Assembly: GCA_018340805.1 (NCBI GenBank)
Contig: JACMZG010000008.1
Coordinates: 58,270,205-58,334,204 of the forward strand
Direction of reading: 5' to 3'
Source: Microvelia longipes
Taxonomy: Eukaryota; Arthropoda; Insecta; Hemiptera; Veliidae
Length of the DNA stretch: 64,000 bases
The notes below the pieces were generated by a model. That model saw only the letters and a list, made by a program, of their open reading frames with translations. It did not search any database and was not told the DNA's origin. Both the position numbers and the translations under genes were made by a program. This document shows positions 36,191 through 46,741 of the stretch, one piece after another (position 1 is the first letter of the stretch; each line of letters opens with the position of its first letter).

Positions 36191-36416
36191 GTAGGTGAAG
36201 TGATGTATAATTTGTTTAAGCGAGCAGAGTTTTTAGTGCAATGCTAGTTTTTAAATCTTTGAACTACCTCTTTTTCATAAAAGTTTTGGGATAAAAGGGG
36301 CTTCTGACCTCCAGCAGTATATAAGCTACAAAGTCTATTAAAATTAAAAAGATTGTATTTACCGCAAGTTAAAGAATCAGCTACCATAGATACTTGCTGT
36401 TGGATATGAATATTTT

Positions 36417-36449
36417 TGGACCGGTTTCGGCATAACTCCATCATCAGCA
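36417..36449 (-). ncRNA. Hammerhead-ribozyme-like motif (canonical core)
   Basis: On the - strand the order is CTGATGA, a 12-nt segment that would form stem II, GAAAC, a two-pair stem III closed by CG, and GTC before the predicted cleavage point. All invariant core bases of a type I hammerhead are present. Stem I is weak (two pairs, TG with CA). Stem II has only two G-C pairs and an unpaired U before it. Penelope-like elements are known to carry such ribozymes. Confidence 0.5.
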
Positions 36450-36461
36450 GTGTGTTGCCCG

Positions 36462-36498
36462 CCTGCTAATGATGGCGTTATGCCGAAACCGGTCCAGG
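36462..36498 (+). ncRNA. Hammerhead-ribozyme-like motif, core mutated
   Basis: Stem I CCTG (36462-36465) pairs with CAGG (36495-36498). Stem II is GGC/GCC with loop GTTAT. GAAAC follows at 36485, then GGTC up to the predicted cleavage point after 36494. The helices are better than in the opposite-strand copy, but the core reads CTAATGA, so the invariant G5 is A. That would be expected to abolish cleavage. Confidence 0.5.
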
Positions 36499-36550
36499 GA
36501 TATTTATATCCAAAAGCAAGTATCGATAGTAGCTGATCCTTCAAGAGTCT

Positions 36551-37575
36551 ATTAATTTAAAAATGTTACAAAGCTTATTGGTGTCTCTAATAGTTTTACA
36601 TAATACCATGCATAATAAGATATATAGGTTAAACAAGCCAAGTTGCGTCCGATAAATATTATAAATAAACCTAAGAGCCCATAAACCAGATAATAAATAT
36701 CATTATTACCTTAACGATCATATCTTATTGATTACTTAAGTCTTTGATAGCAAACAAAAAGGTTTTTTATTTCCTCGAAAAGTATTGTGTAATTATTTTA
36801 AACTTGTATTCCATATTTGGTCCATCACTTTAAGTAAGTCGCCCCTCTGGCCATTTAAAAGATAGCGAAGAACTGAGAAAAGAAAATGTTTATGACTGTA
36901 GTAAAGCAACAGAATGTTTGACCAAACGAGAATTCTTTTGACATTTTAGGTTCATTTGTCTGTATGTATCAAGGTTCTAATAAATAAAGTTCTCGACTCC
37001 ATTCTTGGAACTTGTTTAAATTAAGTTTGTAATTTTAACTGGTAACACCTTTTTCTAAGAGAATTTATTATTATGGTTGGTTCAGACTTAAAGTTTACCT
37101 TTACTAGTTTATTTATTGTTATACTTAAACAATAAATTATCTGTTATCTGTTATCTTATCTGTTATAATCTATTATGCCTAGCAAATAAATACTATTTCT
37201 ATACATTAATGTTATATCTGATTATGAAGAAGCCTGGGATTTATTTTGTTGCAGGTACAAATAAGTTTAATTTATCGCTGATTCAATCGGATTATCCAAA
37301 ACTATAAATTTGACCACCATATGGTACACTGCAAACTTTTAAAAATATATCTGATTCCAAGTTTACTTACCAGTAGTTATTTTAAGGATAACAAATTTTA
37401 CTTTGCACGATTTATCTATTTCGAAACTGGGGTAACAAATTCGTACTGCCATGTTTTATCGGATATTATACCTACTAAACTGAGTGTCCCAGAGAAGCTT
37501 AAATTGCCAAACTTCAAAAGAACTAGAGCAAATAAGAGTTGAAACGTTCTGCCATTAAACATTAATGCTCCGTTT
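36551..37575. other. No recognised feature
   Basis: AT-rich. Two open frames (37116-37307 and 37321-37542) show no domain or family resemblance. Confidence 0.45.
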
Positions 37576-37578
37576 CAC

Positions 37579-37603
37579 ATACACACAGTATATACACACA
37601 CAC

Positions 37604-37680
<77 letters not shown>

Positions 37681-37682
37681 AT

Positions 37683-37713
<31 letters not shown>

Positions 37714-37800
37714 GATAATTTTAATTACTATCGTTTAAATAATATAAAATCATAAGGTCTTGTAATATTGAATCACCTTTCAAACAATGTATAAAACGCT

Positions 37801-37853
<53 letters not shown>

Positions 37854-37862
37854 TATATATTG
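37579..37862. repeat. (AC)n-(AT)n tracts and flank duplicated at 44199-44359
   Basis: A long AC run becomes (AT)n. An ~85-bp unique segment (about 37721-37804, TTAATTACTATCGTTTAAAT to AAACGCTTGTC) and a second (AT)n tract then lead into the first LTR. The same unique segment and tract recur between the two Gypsy copies. Confidence 0.9.
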
Positions 37863-38142
37863 TGTAACGAGATTAGGTTCCGTCCTTGGACCTAAATAAA
37901 AATATAAGATGCATCCCGACGAGTGAGAGTTAATGCGGTCAGTCTCGATCAAAAACTCGAAGTGCCGATACCGGACCGGATAAAATCAAATTTCTCCGTA
38001 CCGTCGTCGGAAAACGGCCAATCGATTGTCGAACTAAAATTTTAACACTACTAACGGTTGACTCCAGCTAAATTGGATACGTATGTACCTACATTTTTTA
38101 ATATTGGGTTGCCCGAACCCTATTTATAAAGAATAAGTTTCA
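37863..38142 (+). repeat. 5' LTR, copy 1
   Basis: 280 bp beginning TGTAACGAGATTAGG and ending TAAGTTTCA. It is nearly identical to the three other LTRs. Near its start is AAATAAAAATATAAGATGC, which offers both an AATAAA and a TATAAG word. Confidence 0.93.
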
Positions 38143-38143
38143 T

Positions 38144-38161
38144 TGGCGCCCTACGAGCAGG
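38144..38161 (+). other. Primer-binding site, copy 1
   Basis: TGGCGCCCTACGAGCAGG starts two bases after the LTR. TGGCGCC is the complement of a ...GGCGCCA tRNA 3' end. The donor tRNA is not determined. Confidence 0.8.
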
Positions 38162-38418
38162 CAATTTTTATTGTTTGGTTTTACTTTATTAAATTTAATG
38201 AAAAACATTTAAGCCCTTTTAATTTTTTTTTATCTACGTAATAAAGTGGAAAAATTACTAGTAACATTTTGTTAGTTTATTTTAATTTTGTTAAGATTAT
38301 TTTTATGTAATGCAGTTAGGATTTAATTTTTATATAATTTTACATATTAAAAACAGATTTAAAATTTTGGTTTTAACGTGGACATTTTATTAATTAAATT
38401 ATTTTTATTCGTAAAAAT

Positions 38419-40175
38419 ATGGCGGAAAATTGAAGCGGAAAAGGATTCGTTACCGGTAGAAAGGGGAATATAGTCTCACCACCACGATCTCCTAAAGAAA
38501 AAAAATTCCTCCGGAGAAAAAAAGTATAAAAACGTCTTTAAAACCCGGAAACAAAAATAACGTTACGGTAACCAACAAACTTTGAGTGAGAGTAAAGTAT
38601 CGGAAACACCGCTAATTGAAACGGTTTGTGATGAAAGTACAGTAGATGAACCTACCTATTCAAAAACTTTAGATAATACGATAAAACCAAGTATCGTGGA
38701 ACAAATAAATAAAGATAGTATTGATATCAACACGGAAAATATTGTAGATAACACGAAAATAGGGATAGAAAATACGGAAAAAAATACTATTGTAAGTGAT
38801 TCTGAAGTCGTAGAGGTTACGGAAAAATTTAATGGTTTAAAATTAAGTAGAACAGAAATAAATGAAGGAAAAATACGAATTTATGATAGGGAAACTAAAT
38901 CGATAATAGACCGGATAAAAAAATGGAAGAAACATTAAATGTAAAATTTAATAGATGTTTACAATTTTTTGAAGAAGCAACATCTCATATGTCGACTATT
39001 TTTGAACGTAGACTCGACGCGGAACGTGAACTTATGTTAGAGAAACATAATGTAAATGCCCAAGAAAATAAATAAACTTAATTTATTTATTAATAACGTA
39101 AACTCGAAAATACAAGACGCAACGGTTAGAATAACGTCTTTACAGAATTCAACCGAAGACAAATTTGGTGAAATAATTCAAGACATTGATAAGAATTCAA
39201 AAGGTATAGAAAAGGTTTTAAATGAAGTTAGGAAAGGGGACGAAAAAAATTGAAGAGTGGAAAACTCTTGTAAATACTCAAGTTCTCGCTTATGGAGGAG
39301 CTATTCAAAATTTAGAAGAGAGGGTAGTTGCGTCAGGTTCTTCCGTTTCGATATTAGGGTCGAGAAGTTTAGATATTTTAACGATGCGATCTGCTATCGA
39401 TACTTACATGCCTAAATTTAATGGGTCAAAAGATAAAAACCCGGCAACATTTCTTAAACAATTGGATGATTTTTCTCGTTAACTAAAACATTAGATATTG
39501 AAAAATTAAAAATATTACGACAAGTATTTTCAGGGCCGGCGTTGAAGTGGTGGAATGTTATGTCACCGAATATAAAGAATATCGAGAATTTAAGAAATAT
39601 TTTTAGAACGTTTTTGGGACAAATCGGTACAAAGACGTATTTTTCAAAAATTTGGTAAGTGGTAAATACGACGAAGCCAGAGGTTTATCCAGGGAAGAAT
39701 ACGCGTACAGATTATTAGCTAGTGCTAGAGAATTAGAAATGGCGGACACGGAAATCTTTGAACATATAATAAATCATTTTGAACAAGAAGTCCAAAATGT
39801 GTACGTCAGTAGAAACGTAACGGATGTTATGGGTTTATCTCAGGTTCTAAGATTATTCGATGACCGTGTTTCGAAAAGAAAAGATGATTCTAAATTTAAT
39901 TTCAACAATAAAACGTTTCAAAATACGAAAACAGAAAAGAAACAGGATGCTATTACCTACAGCGCTAATAGTAATAGATATAAACAATATGAGAATAAAG
40001 ATTTAAAAAATAAAATACAAGTTTCCAATATAATTCTAAAGATAGATTAAAACAAGTCAGACCAATAACTATGGAAGACGAGGATGCGATCGAGGATAAA
40101 CTGGAGGATTTTGATGCTGAAAATGATATAAAACATACCGAAAATGATGATGACGACCAGTCGGGAAACTTGTAA
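38419..40175 (+). pseudogene. gag, broken (Gypsy copy 1)
   Basis: Encodes the capsid polyprotein of the retrotransposon. Order: a polar, Ser/Thr/Lys-rich N-terminal segment, a coiled-coil-like stretch (about 38923-39300), the retrotransposon Gag domain (conserved PKFNG and LKWWN motifs), then an Asn/Lys-rich tail and an acidic end. No CCHC zinc knuckle is visible. The start is chosen from copy 2, where the same ATG opens a long frame. Here codon 5 is TGA where copy 2 has CGA. Further frame breaks fall near 38938, 39060, 39250, 39475, 39600 and 40020. The last frame ends at TAA 40173-40175, just after the slippery site. Confidence 0.85.
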
Positions 40176-40231
40176 AGGTTACCCCACAGCTAGGTGGCAC
40201 TAAGGAGAAATCTTTAGATATGGGTGTAACC
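40163..40231 (+). promoter_or_regulatory. -1 ribosomal frameshift signal, gag-pol (copy 1)
   Basis: The slippery heptamer G GGA AAC (40163-40169) is in the gag frame, one codon before its stop. Seven bases later GGTTACCCCA (40177-40186) can pair with TGGG-T-GTAACC (40221-40231), ten pairs with one bulge. Within the loop TAAGGA-GAAA-TCTTTA can form a GNRA-capped hairpin. The protease frame is exactly -1 relative to gag. Confidence 0.72.
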
Positions 40232-43200
40232 TTCATTTGCCACGAAAATGGACCTGATAATCAAGAAGTTGTACGAGTTTGTAATCTTGAGAAAGAAAAT
40301 AGTGCTGACAATTTGTTTGAGGACCCTCGCGATTATTTAGATTACGATGACAACAAGTATATACAAGTGAAACAATCGCTAAGTTGTCCGATGATACCGA
40401 TACAAATTGAAGGCGAAAATATGACCGCACTTATAGATACGGGCAGCGAACTGACTTGTATTGAGCAAGATACGTTTAACCAAATCCGTAATAATTCAAA
40501 AATAAAATTTTAGTCTTGCCGTTGTCGAATACTAAAATTGTCGGGCAACTAGAGAGAAATCCAAAGCGCTTAAAGAACAAGCTTTGTTAAATATTATGAT
40601 CGATAGTCAAGTTATCGAATGTGTATGTATTGTTGTGCCGAATTTAATTTAAAAAATTTATTATCGGGATAGATACGTTAGCTAAAGTTGGAGCTGAAAT
40701 CGATTTAGGAAAAAATATTTTAATTATGTCTAATATTGTGCCTACAAAAATAGTACCGTTTTTAACTGAAAAATGTATCATGCAAATTGCATGTACGCAT
40801 CTTACATCTCATAGACAAATTTTGTAGTAATAGTTGCGACTTAAATTCAGAGACTGATGCTGAATTATCAGAGGAACAGCGTCAAAAAGTTAATGATTTA
40901 ATAAATGAGTTTAAAGATGTTTTTAGTAGCGAACCAGGAAAAATAGATGTCTATGATTATGAAATAAAAATAAAATCAGCGGTACCGTTTTTTGAAAGAG
41001 GAAATTATATCCCTTTAGGATTAAAAGATAAGGTTAGAGAGGAAATAAATAGGATGATTAAATGTGACGTCATAGAAGAAGGTGATAGTGAATATATCAG
41101 TCCTTTAAGACCGGTTTTAAAGAAAAATTGTAACCAAGTTAGACTTTGTCTTGATTTAAGAAAATTAAATGAATTTATTTTAGCGGAACCGCAGTGCCCC
41201 CCTCCGATTGAATCGTTGTTAGCTCAATGTGGCGAAGTTTATTTTATGACTAGTTTAGATATAACAGCTAGCTTTTGGCATGTGCCTCTTAACAAAAATA
41301 GCCGGAAGTACGTAGCATTTTCATTTGATAATCGTATTTATTTATTTAAAGTTACACCGTTCGGTTTGAAAACGGCTCAGTCGGCGTTAATAAAATCGTT
41401 AAATCGCGTACTGGCGGGATTAGAAAAAAATATTTTAATTTTTGTAGACGATATTTTATTGATTTCAAAGTCGTTTGCTGAACATTTAAAGCTTATTAGA
41501 TTAGTCTTATTAAGGTTTCGAAAACATAACGTCCGTATAAATCAAGAAAAATGTAAATTCTTTAAAAAATCGATTAATTTTTTAGGTTATCATATTACGA
41601 GATGGTATTACGCCTCAATCGGAAAAAATAGAAGCTATTGTTAAATTTCCGCAACCTAAAGATAAAAAAGATAAAACCTTTTCTTGGTTTATTAAATTTT
41701 CATTCCCGTTTTTCGAGAAATTATGCGCACTCTATACAACCGTTAACTAATTTATTAAAGAAAGGGTCGCCTGGACTTGGAATGAAAATTATGAACAAGC
41801 ATTTCAAAATTTAAAACAAATATTTACGGATAATGTCGTGTTGAAATTTCCTTTGCCAAATAAGCCGTTTTATATTACATGTGACAGTTCGTATTATGCA
41901 TTAGGAGCGAGTTTACATCAGCTAGATGATAATGGAGAGATAGCGGTGATAAGTTTTACTAGTCGGACTCTAAAGGGTTCAGAACTTAACTACTACTTGT
42001 GAAAAAGAGCTTGGTGCAATAGTCCATGCTGTAAAAAATTTAGGATTTATATTTTAATCAAAAAGTCACTTTACTCACAGATCATAGAGCATTAACGTTT
42101 TTGAATACGTGTAAATTAACTAACTCGCGATTATCTCGTTGGATATTGTTTTTGCAAGAATATCACTTAGAAATTAAATTTATACCTGGACGTGAAAACA
42201 TCGTAGCGGATATTTTATCACGATACCCGCCCGGTGAAGTATTAGAGAGACGCTCTGGAGGAAAGGAACACGAATTTATGCTCCTTGCCCAACCATTTAT
42301 TTTTGAACCTGATGACGAGTTGAAAGAAGCATTTCAAAAAGTTGATCAACTTCAAACCGAAGATGATATTATTTCTAAGATTTTCAAAATGAATACGGAA
42401 GGCAATTTACCTGAAAAATATAAATTTTAAACTCTAAGGTATACTATTACTTCAATAAGACATGGAACATATATATCCCCGAAATAATGATTAGTAAATT
42501 AATATGGGCTTGCCACCAGCAATATGCCCACTGTGGGATAAGAAAATGTTATTTAATAATGAAAGAAGCATTTTATTTTCCACATATGTTATCTCGAATT
42601 AAGCAGCTGCTTCGTACGTGCGATACCTGTCAACGATGCAAATATCCGTTATATTATTACAGTGCACCTATGCAAAATATTTTGCCGACCAATAAAAATG
42701 AAATGGTCAGTATAGATTTTTATGGGCCACTTGTTGCTTCCCAATTCGGAATAAAGTATGCTTTGGTAGTTTTAGATGTCTTTAGTAAGTATATAAAAAT
42801 TTATGGATTAAGAAAAGCTACTACTCGCGGGGTTATACAAAAAATTTTCTTAGAATATATCCCTCAATTTGGAAAAATGAAACGGCTAATATGACAGAGG
42901 TACGCAATTTACAGCGAAGGCCTGGATTGAAAAATTAAAGCAGGAAGGGATTCATTTAACACTGAATAGTGTTAGACACCCGGAAGCTAACCCGGTCGAG
43001 AGATATAATCGGGAAATAGGTAGGATTCTGAGAGTATTAACCAGAGATAAGCACAACGCTTGGTGGAAATATACCACATGTTGAAGATTGCTTAAATGAA
43101 ACAGTAAGCGATGCTACCGGTTATACTCCGACGGAATTACAGTTAGGAATTAAACCATCTCGGTTCTGGTATAAATGGATACCCGATTTGCGTCCTGATT

Positions 43201-43516
43201 TACAGTATCATTTAGTCTTAGAAAAAGCAAATAAAATATGATCTGCCAAGGAAAAAGAAATGCGTTCAGACGTTTAGGCAAAGAAAAATGTTTCAAAAAA
43301 TTTAAAATGGTGACAATGTTCTAGTAAAATCTTTAAATGTATCAAGTGCGGAGAATAAAATAGTTGGTAAACTGCTAGCGATATACCAGGGTCCATATGT
43401 TATCATTAATAAAATGGCGATGATTCGTATGAACTGCAGGATGAAATGAATGACACAAATAAAGGTGTGCATCATGTTTCTAAATTAAAAGAATATATAA
43501 TCCATTAAAAGATTAA
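40170..43516 (+). pseudogene. pol, broken (Gypsy copy 1)
   Basis: Order: aspartic protease with the DTGSE active site (about 40436); RT with the RLCLDLRKLN, LDITASFWHVPL and TPFGLK blocks and a FVDD catalytic box at 41441-41452; RNase H ending in the TDHRALTFL and ADILSRYP motifs; integrase with an HHCC zinc finger (42500-42640) and the DDE core; and a C-terminal GPY/F-like QGPYVI segment near 43390. The RT is uninterrupted from about 40840 to 41600. Breaks occur near 40545, 40650, 41600, 41665, 41765, 42000-42055, 42425, 42893 (TGA in the catalytic integrase core), 43070, 43240, 43310 and 43498. Most are one-base length changes in runs, as expected of sequencing error or recent decay. Confidence 0.88.
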
Positions 43517-43903
43517 TTAGTTATTATTATTAAGTTCAGTTTGTGCATAGAAGTTATATATTTATTTTCTTATAATCAGAGTTTAAAAGATTAATTATTA
43601 GTTTATTTTTAAAGACATGTTTATTTTGTATTATTTTGATGTTTAGGAGTAAAGGTTATACTTTAACGTAAGATTTAATATCAGTTTAGGAGTTAAGATA
43701 AATTTTAATTTTGAAAGTTTTTATTTCCACTAGTAACTTTAACCTACTCATTAAAGTCATCCCTTAAGCCAAATATTTATCCGAATCACCATAGAGCCAA
43801 ATCGTGACCTCTATTAAAGAAGACTGACAATATGATGCTTAAATAAATGGCCTTTGATTCGGGACACTTCGGCAACATCCTCAGGTCATCCGACCCAACG
43901 GCC

Positions 43904-43911
43904 AGGAGGAG
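43904..43911 (+). other. Polypurine tract, copy 1
   Basis: AGGAGGAG three bases before the 3' LTR: the plus-strand DNA primer site expected here. Confidence 0.75.
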
Positions 43912-43914
43912 CTA

Positions 43915-44198
43915 TGTAACGAGATTAGGTTCCGTCCTATTGGACCTAAATAAAAATATAAGATGCATCCCGACGAGTGAGAGTTAATGCAGTCAGTCTC
44001 GATCAAAAACTCGAAGTGCCGATACCGGACCCGGATAAAATCAAATTTCTCCGTACCGTCGTCGGAAAACGGCCAATCGATTGTCGAACTAAAATTTATA
44101 ACACTACTACGGTTGACTCCAGCTAAAATTGGATACGTATGTACCTACATTTTTTAATATTGGCTTGCCCCCGAACCTTATTTATAAAGAAAGTTTCA
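43915..44198 (+). repeat. 3' LTR, copy 1
   Basis: 284 bp, TGTAACGAG to AAGTTTCA. It is followed directly by AT repeats. Confidence 0.93.
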
Positions 44199-44319
44199 AT
44201 ATATATATATATATANTAATTACTAATCGTTTAAATAATATAAAATCATAAGGTCTTTAATTATTGAATCACCTTTCAAACATGTATAAAACGCTTGTCT
44301 ATATATAATATATATAATA

Positions 44320-44351
<32 letters not shown>

Positions 44352-44359
44352 ATATATAT
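44199..44359. repeat. Duplicated host flank between the Gypsy copies; contains the only N
   Basis: A short (AT)n with an N at 44216 is followed by the unique ~85-bp segment that also precedes copy 1 (TAATTACTAATCGTTTAAAT to AAACGCTTGTC) and a second (AT)n tract. Flank plus element therefore repeat as one ~6.5-kb unit. Confidence 0.92.
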
Positions 44360-44646
44360 TGTAACGAGATTAGGTTCCGTCCTATTGGACCTAAATAAAA
44401 ATATAAGATGCATCCCGACGAGTGAGAGAGTTAATGCGTCAGTCTCGATCAAAAACTCGAAGTGCCGATACCGGACCCGGTAAAATCAAATTTCTCCGTA
44501 CCGTCGTCGGAAAACGGCCAATCGATTGTCGAACTCAAATTTATAACACTACTAAGGTTGACTCCAGCTAAAATTGGATACGTATGTACCTACATTTTTT
44601 AATATTGGCTTGCCCCCGAACCCTTATTTATAAAGAATAAGTTTCA
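44360..44646 (+). repeat. 5' LTR, copy 2
   Basis: 287 bp, TGTAACGAG to AAGTTTCA. A two-base GA expansion (GTGAGAGAGTT) distinguishes it from the others. Confidence 0.93.
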
Positions 44647-44647
44647 T

Positions 44648-44665
44648 TGGCGCCCTACGAGCAGG
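44648..44665 (+). other. Primer-binding site, copy 2
   Basis: TGGCGCCCTACGAGCAGG, identical to copy 1 and at the same spacing from the LTR. Confidence 0.8.
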
Positions 44666-44929
44666 CAAGTTTTTATTGTTTGGTTTTACTTTATTAAAAT
44701 TTAAAGAAAAACATTTAAGCCCTTTTAATTTTTTTGTTATCTACGTAATAAAGTGGAAATAATTACTAGTAACATTTTGTTAGTTTATTTTAATTTTGTT
44801 AAGATTATATTTTATGTAATGCAGTTAGGATTTAATTTTTTTATATAATTTTACATATTAAAAACAGATTTAAAATTTTGGTTTTAACGTGGACATTTTA
44901 TTAATTAAATTATTTTTATTCGTAAAAAT

Positions 44930-46685
44930 ATGGCGGAAAATCGAAGCGGAAAAGGATTCGTTACCGATAGAAAGGGGAATATAGTCTCACCACCACGATC
45001 TCCTAAAGAAAAAAAATTGCCTCCGGGAGAAAGAAGTATAAAAACGTCTTTAAAACCCGGAAACAAAAATAACGTTAACGGTAACCAACAAACTTTGAGT
45101 GAGAGTAAAGTATCGGAAACACCGCTAATTGAAACGGTTTGTGATGAAAGTACAGTAGATGAACCTACCTATTCAAAAACTTTAGATAATACGATACAAC
45201 CAAGTATCGTGGAACAAATAAATAAAGATAGTATTGATATCAACACGGAAAATATTTTAGATAACACGAAAATAGGGATAGAAAATACGGAAAAAAATAC
45301 TATTGTAAGTGATTCTGAAGTCGTAGAGGTTACGGAAAAATTTAATGATTAAAATTAAGTAGAACAGAAATAAATGAAGGAAAAATACGAATTATGATAG
45401 GGAAACTAAATCGATAATAGACCGGATAGAAAAAAATGGAAGAAACATTAAATGTAAAATTTAATAGATGTTTACAATTTTTTGAAGAAGCAACAGCTCA
45501 TATGTCGACTATTTTTGAACGTAGACTCGACGCGGAACGTGAACTTATGTTAGAGAAACATAATGTAAATGCCCAAGAAATAAATAAACTTAATTTATTT
45601 ATTAATAACGTAAACTCGAAAATACAAGACGCAACGGTTAGAATAACGTCTTTACAGAATTCAACCGAAGACAAATTTGGTGAAATAATTCAAGACATTG
45701 ATAAGAATTCAAAAGGTATAGAAAAGGTTTTAAATGAAGTTAGGAAAGGGGACGAAAAAATTGAAGAGTGGAAAACTCTTGTAAATACTCAAGTTCTCGC
45801 TTATGGAGAGCTATTCAAAATTTAGAAGAGAGGGTAGTTGCGTCAGGTTCTTCCGTTTCGATATTAGGGTCGAGAAGTTTAGATATTTTAACGATGCGAT
45901 CTGCTATCGATACTTACATGCCTAAATTTAATGGGTCAAAAGATAAAAACCCGGCAACATTTCTTAAACAATTGGATGATTTTTTCTCGTTAACTAAAAC
46001 ATTAGATATTGAAAAATTAAAAATATTACGACAAGTATTTTCAGGGCCGGCGTTGAAGTGGTGGAATGTTATGTCACCGAATATAAAAGAATATCGAGAA
46101 TTTAAGAAAATATTTTTAGAACGTTTTTGGGACAAATCGGTACAAAGACGTATTTTTCAAAATTTGGTAAGTGGTAAATACGACGAAGCCAGAGGTTTAT
46201 CCAGGGAAGAATACGCGTACAGATTATTAGCTAGTGCTAGAGAATTAGAAATGGCGGACACGGAAATCTTTGAACATATAATAAATCATTTTGAACAAGA
46301 AGTCCAAAATGTGTACGTCAGTAGAAACGTAACGGATGTTATGGGTTTATCTCAGGTTCTAAGATTATTCGATGACCGTGTTTCGAAAAGAAAATGATTC
46401 TAAATTTAATTTCAACAATAAAACGTTTCAAAATACGAAAACAGAAAAGAAACAGGATGCTATTACCTACAGCGCTAATAGTAATAGATATAAACAAAAT
46501 GAGAATAAAGATTTAAAAAATAAAAATACAAGTTTCCAATATAATTCTAAAGATAGATTAAACAAGTCAGACCAATAACTATGGAAGACGAGGATGCGAT
46601 CGAGGATAAACTGGAGGATTTTGATGCTGAAAATGATATAAAACATACCGAAAATGATGATGACGACCAGTCGGGAAACTTGTAA
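44930..46685 (+). pseudogene. gag, broken (Gypsy copy 2)
   Basis: ATG at 44930 opens 140 codons of polar N-terminus. The coiled-coil-like part is open at 45436-45825 and the Gag domain at 45768-46397 (MPKFNGSKDKNP, LKWWNVMSP and LERFWDKS motifs, then an all-helical segment ending in DDRVSKRK). A basic Asn/Lys-rich tail follows. No CCHC knuckle is present, unusual but not unknown for this superfamily. Frame breaks lie near 45350, 45395-45430, 45808, 46393 (two bases shorter than copy 1) and 46560. At 46560 copy 1 has one more A, and its frame runs on through an acidic tail to the TAA after the slippery site. Confidence 0.88.
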
Positions 46686-46741
46686 AGGTTACCCCACAGC
46701 TAGGTGGCACTAAGGAGAAATCTTTAGATATGGGCGTAACC
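46673..46741 (+). promoter_or_regulatory. -1 ribosomal frameshift signal, gag-pol (copy 2)
   Basis: GGGAAAC at 46673-46679 is in X XXY YYZ register with the gag frame that stops at 46683-46685. After a seven-base spacer GGTTACCCCA (46687-46696) pairs with TGGG-C-GTAACC (46731-46741). Inside the loop is a GAAA-capped hairpin at 46711-46726. The bulge base differs between the copies (C here, T in copy 1), while the stem is unchanged. Confidence 0.72.

Larger units (their letters stand above)
36365..36550. repeat. Palindrome of Penelope-type terminal sequence
   Basis: Left arm 36365-36452 and right arm 36464-36550 are inverted copies about 85% alike, meeting head to head across ~11 bp. Shared pieces are GCCGAAACCGGTCC, GCAAGTATC and AGCTGAT. 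Both arms hold the CTGATGA...GCCGAAAC arrangement typical of the terminal sequences of Penelope-like elements. No coding region is attached. Confidence 0.65.
37863..44198 (+). mobile_element. Ty3/Gypsy LTR retrotransposon, copy 1
   Basis: A 6.3-kb element bounded by TG...CA LTRs, with PBS, gag, -1 frameshift signal, pol in the Ty3/Gypsy order (protease, RT, RNase H, integrase), ~400 bp of 3' untranslated DNA and a purine tract. No env-like frame follows integrase. It lies inside an (AT)n tract, so a target duplication cannot be read. It differs from copy 2 by scattered substitutions and many one- to four-base indels. Its gag has a stop at codon 5 by substitution, so this copy is non-functional unless misread. 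LTR similarity implies recent insertion. Confidence 0.93.

Noticed and set aside
43517..43903. env-like third frame after pol of the Gypsy element
   Set aside because: Only ~400 bp of frame-poor DNA lies between the pol stop and the polypurine tract in both copies.
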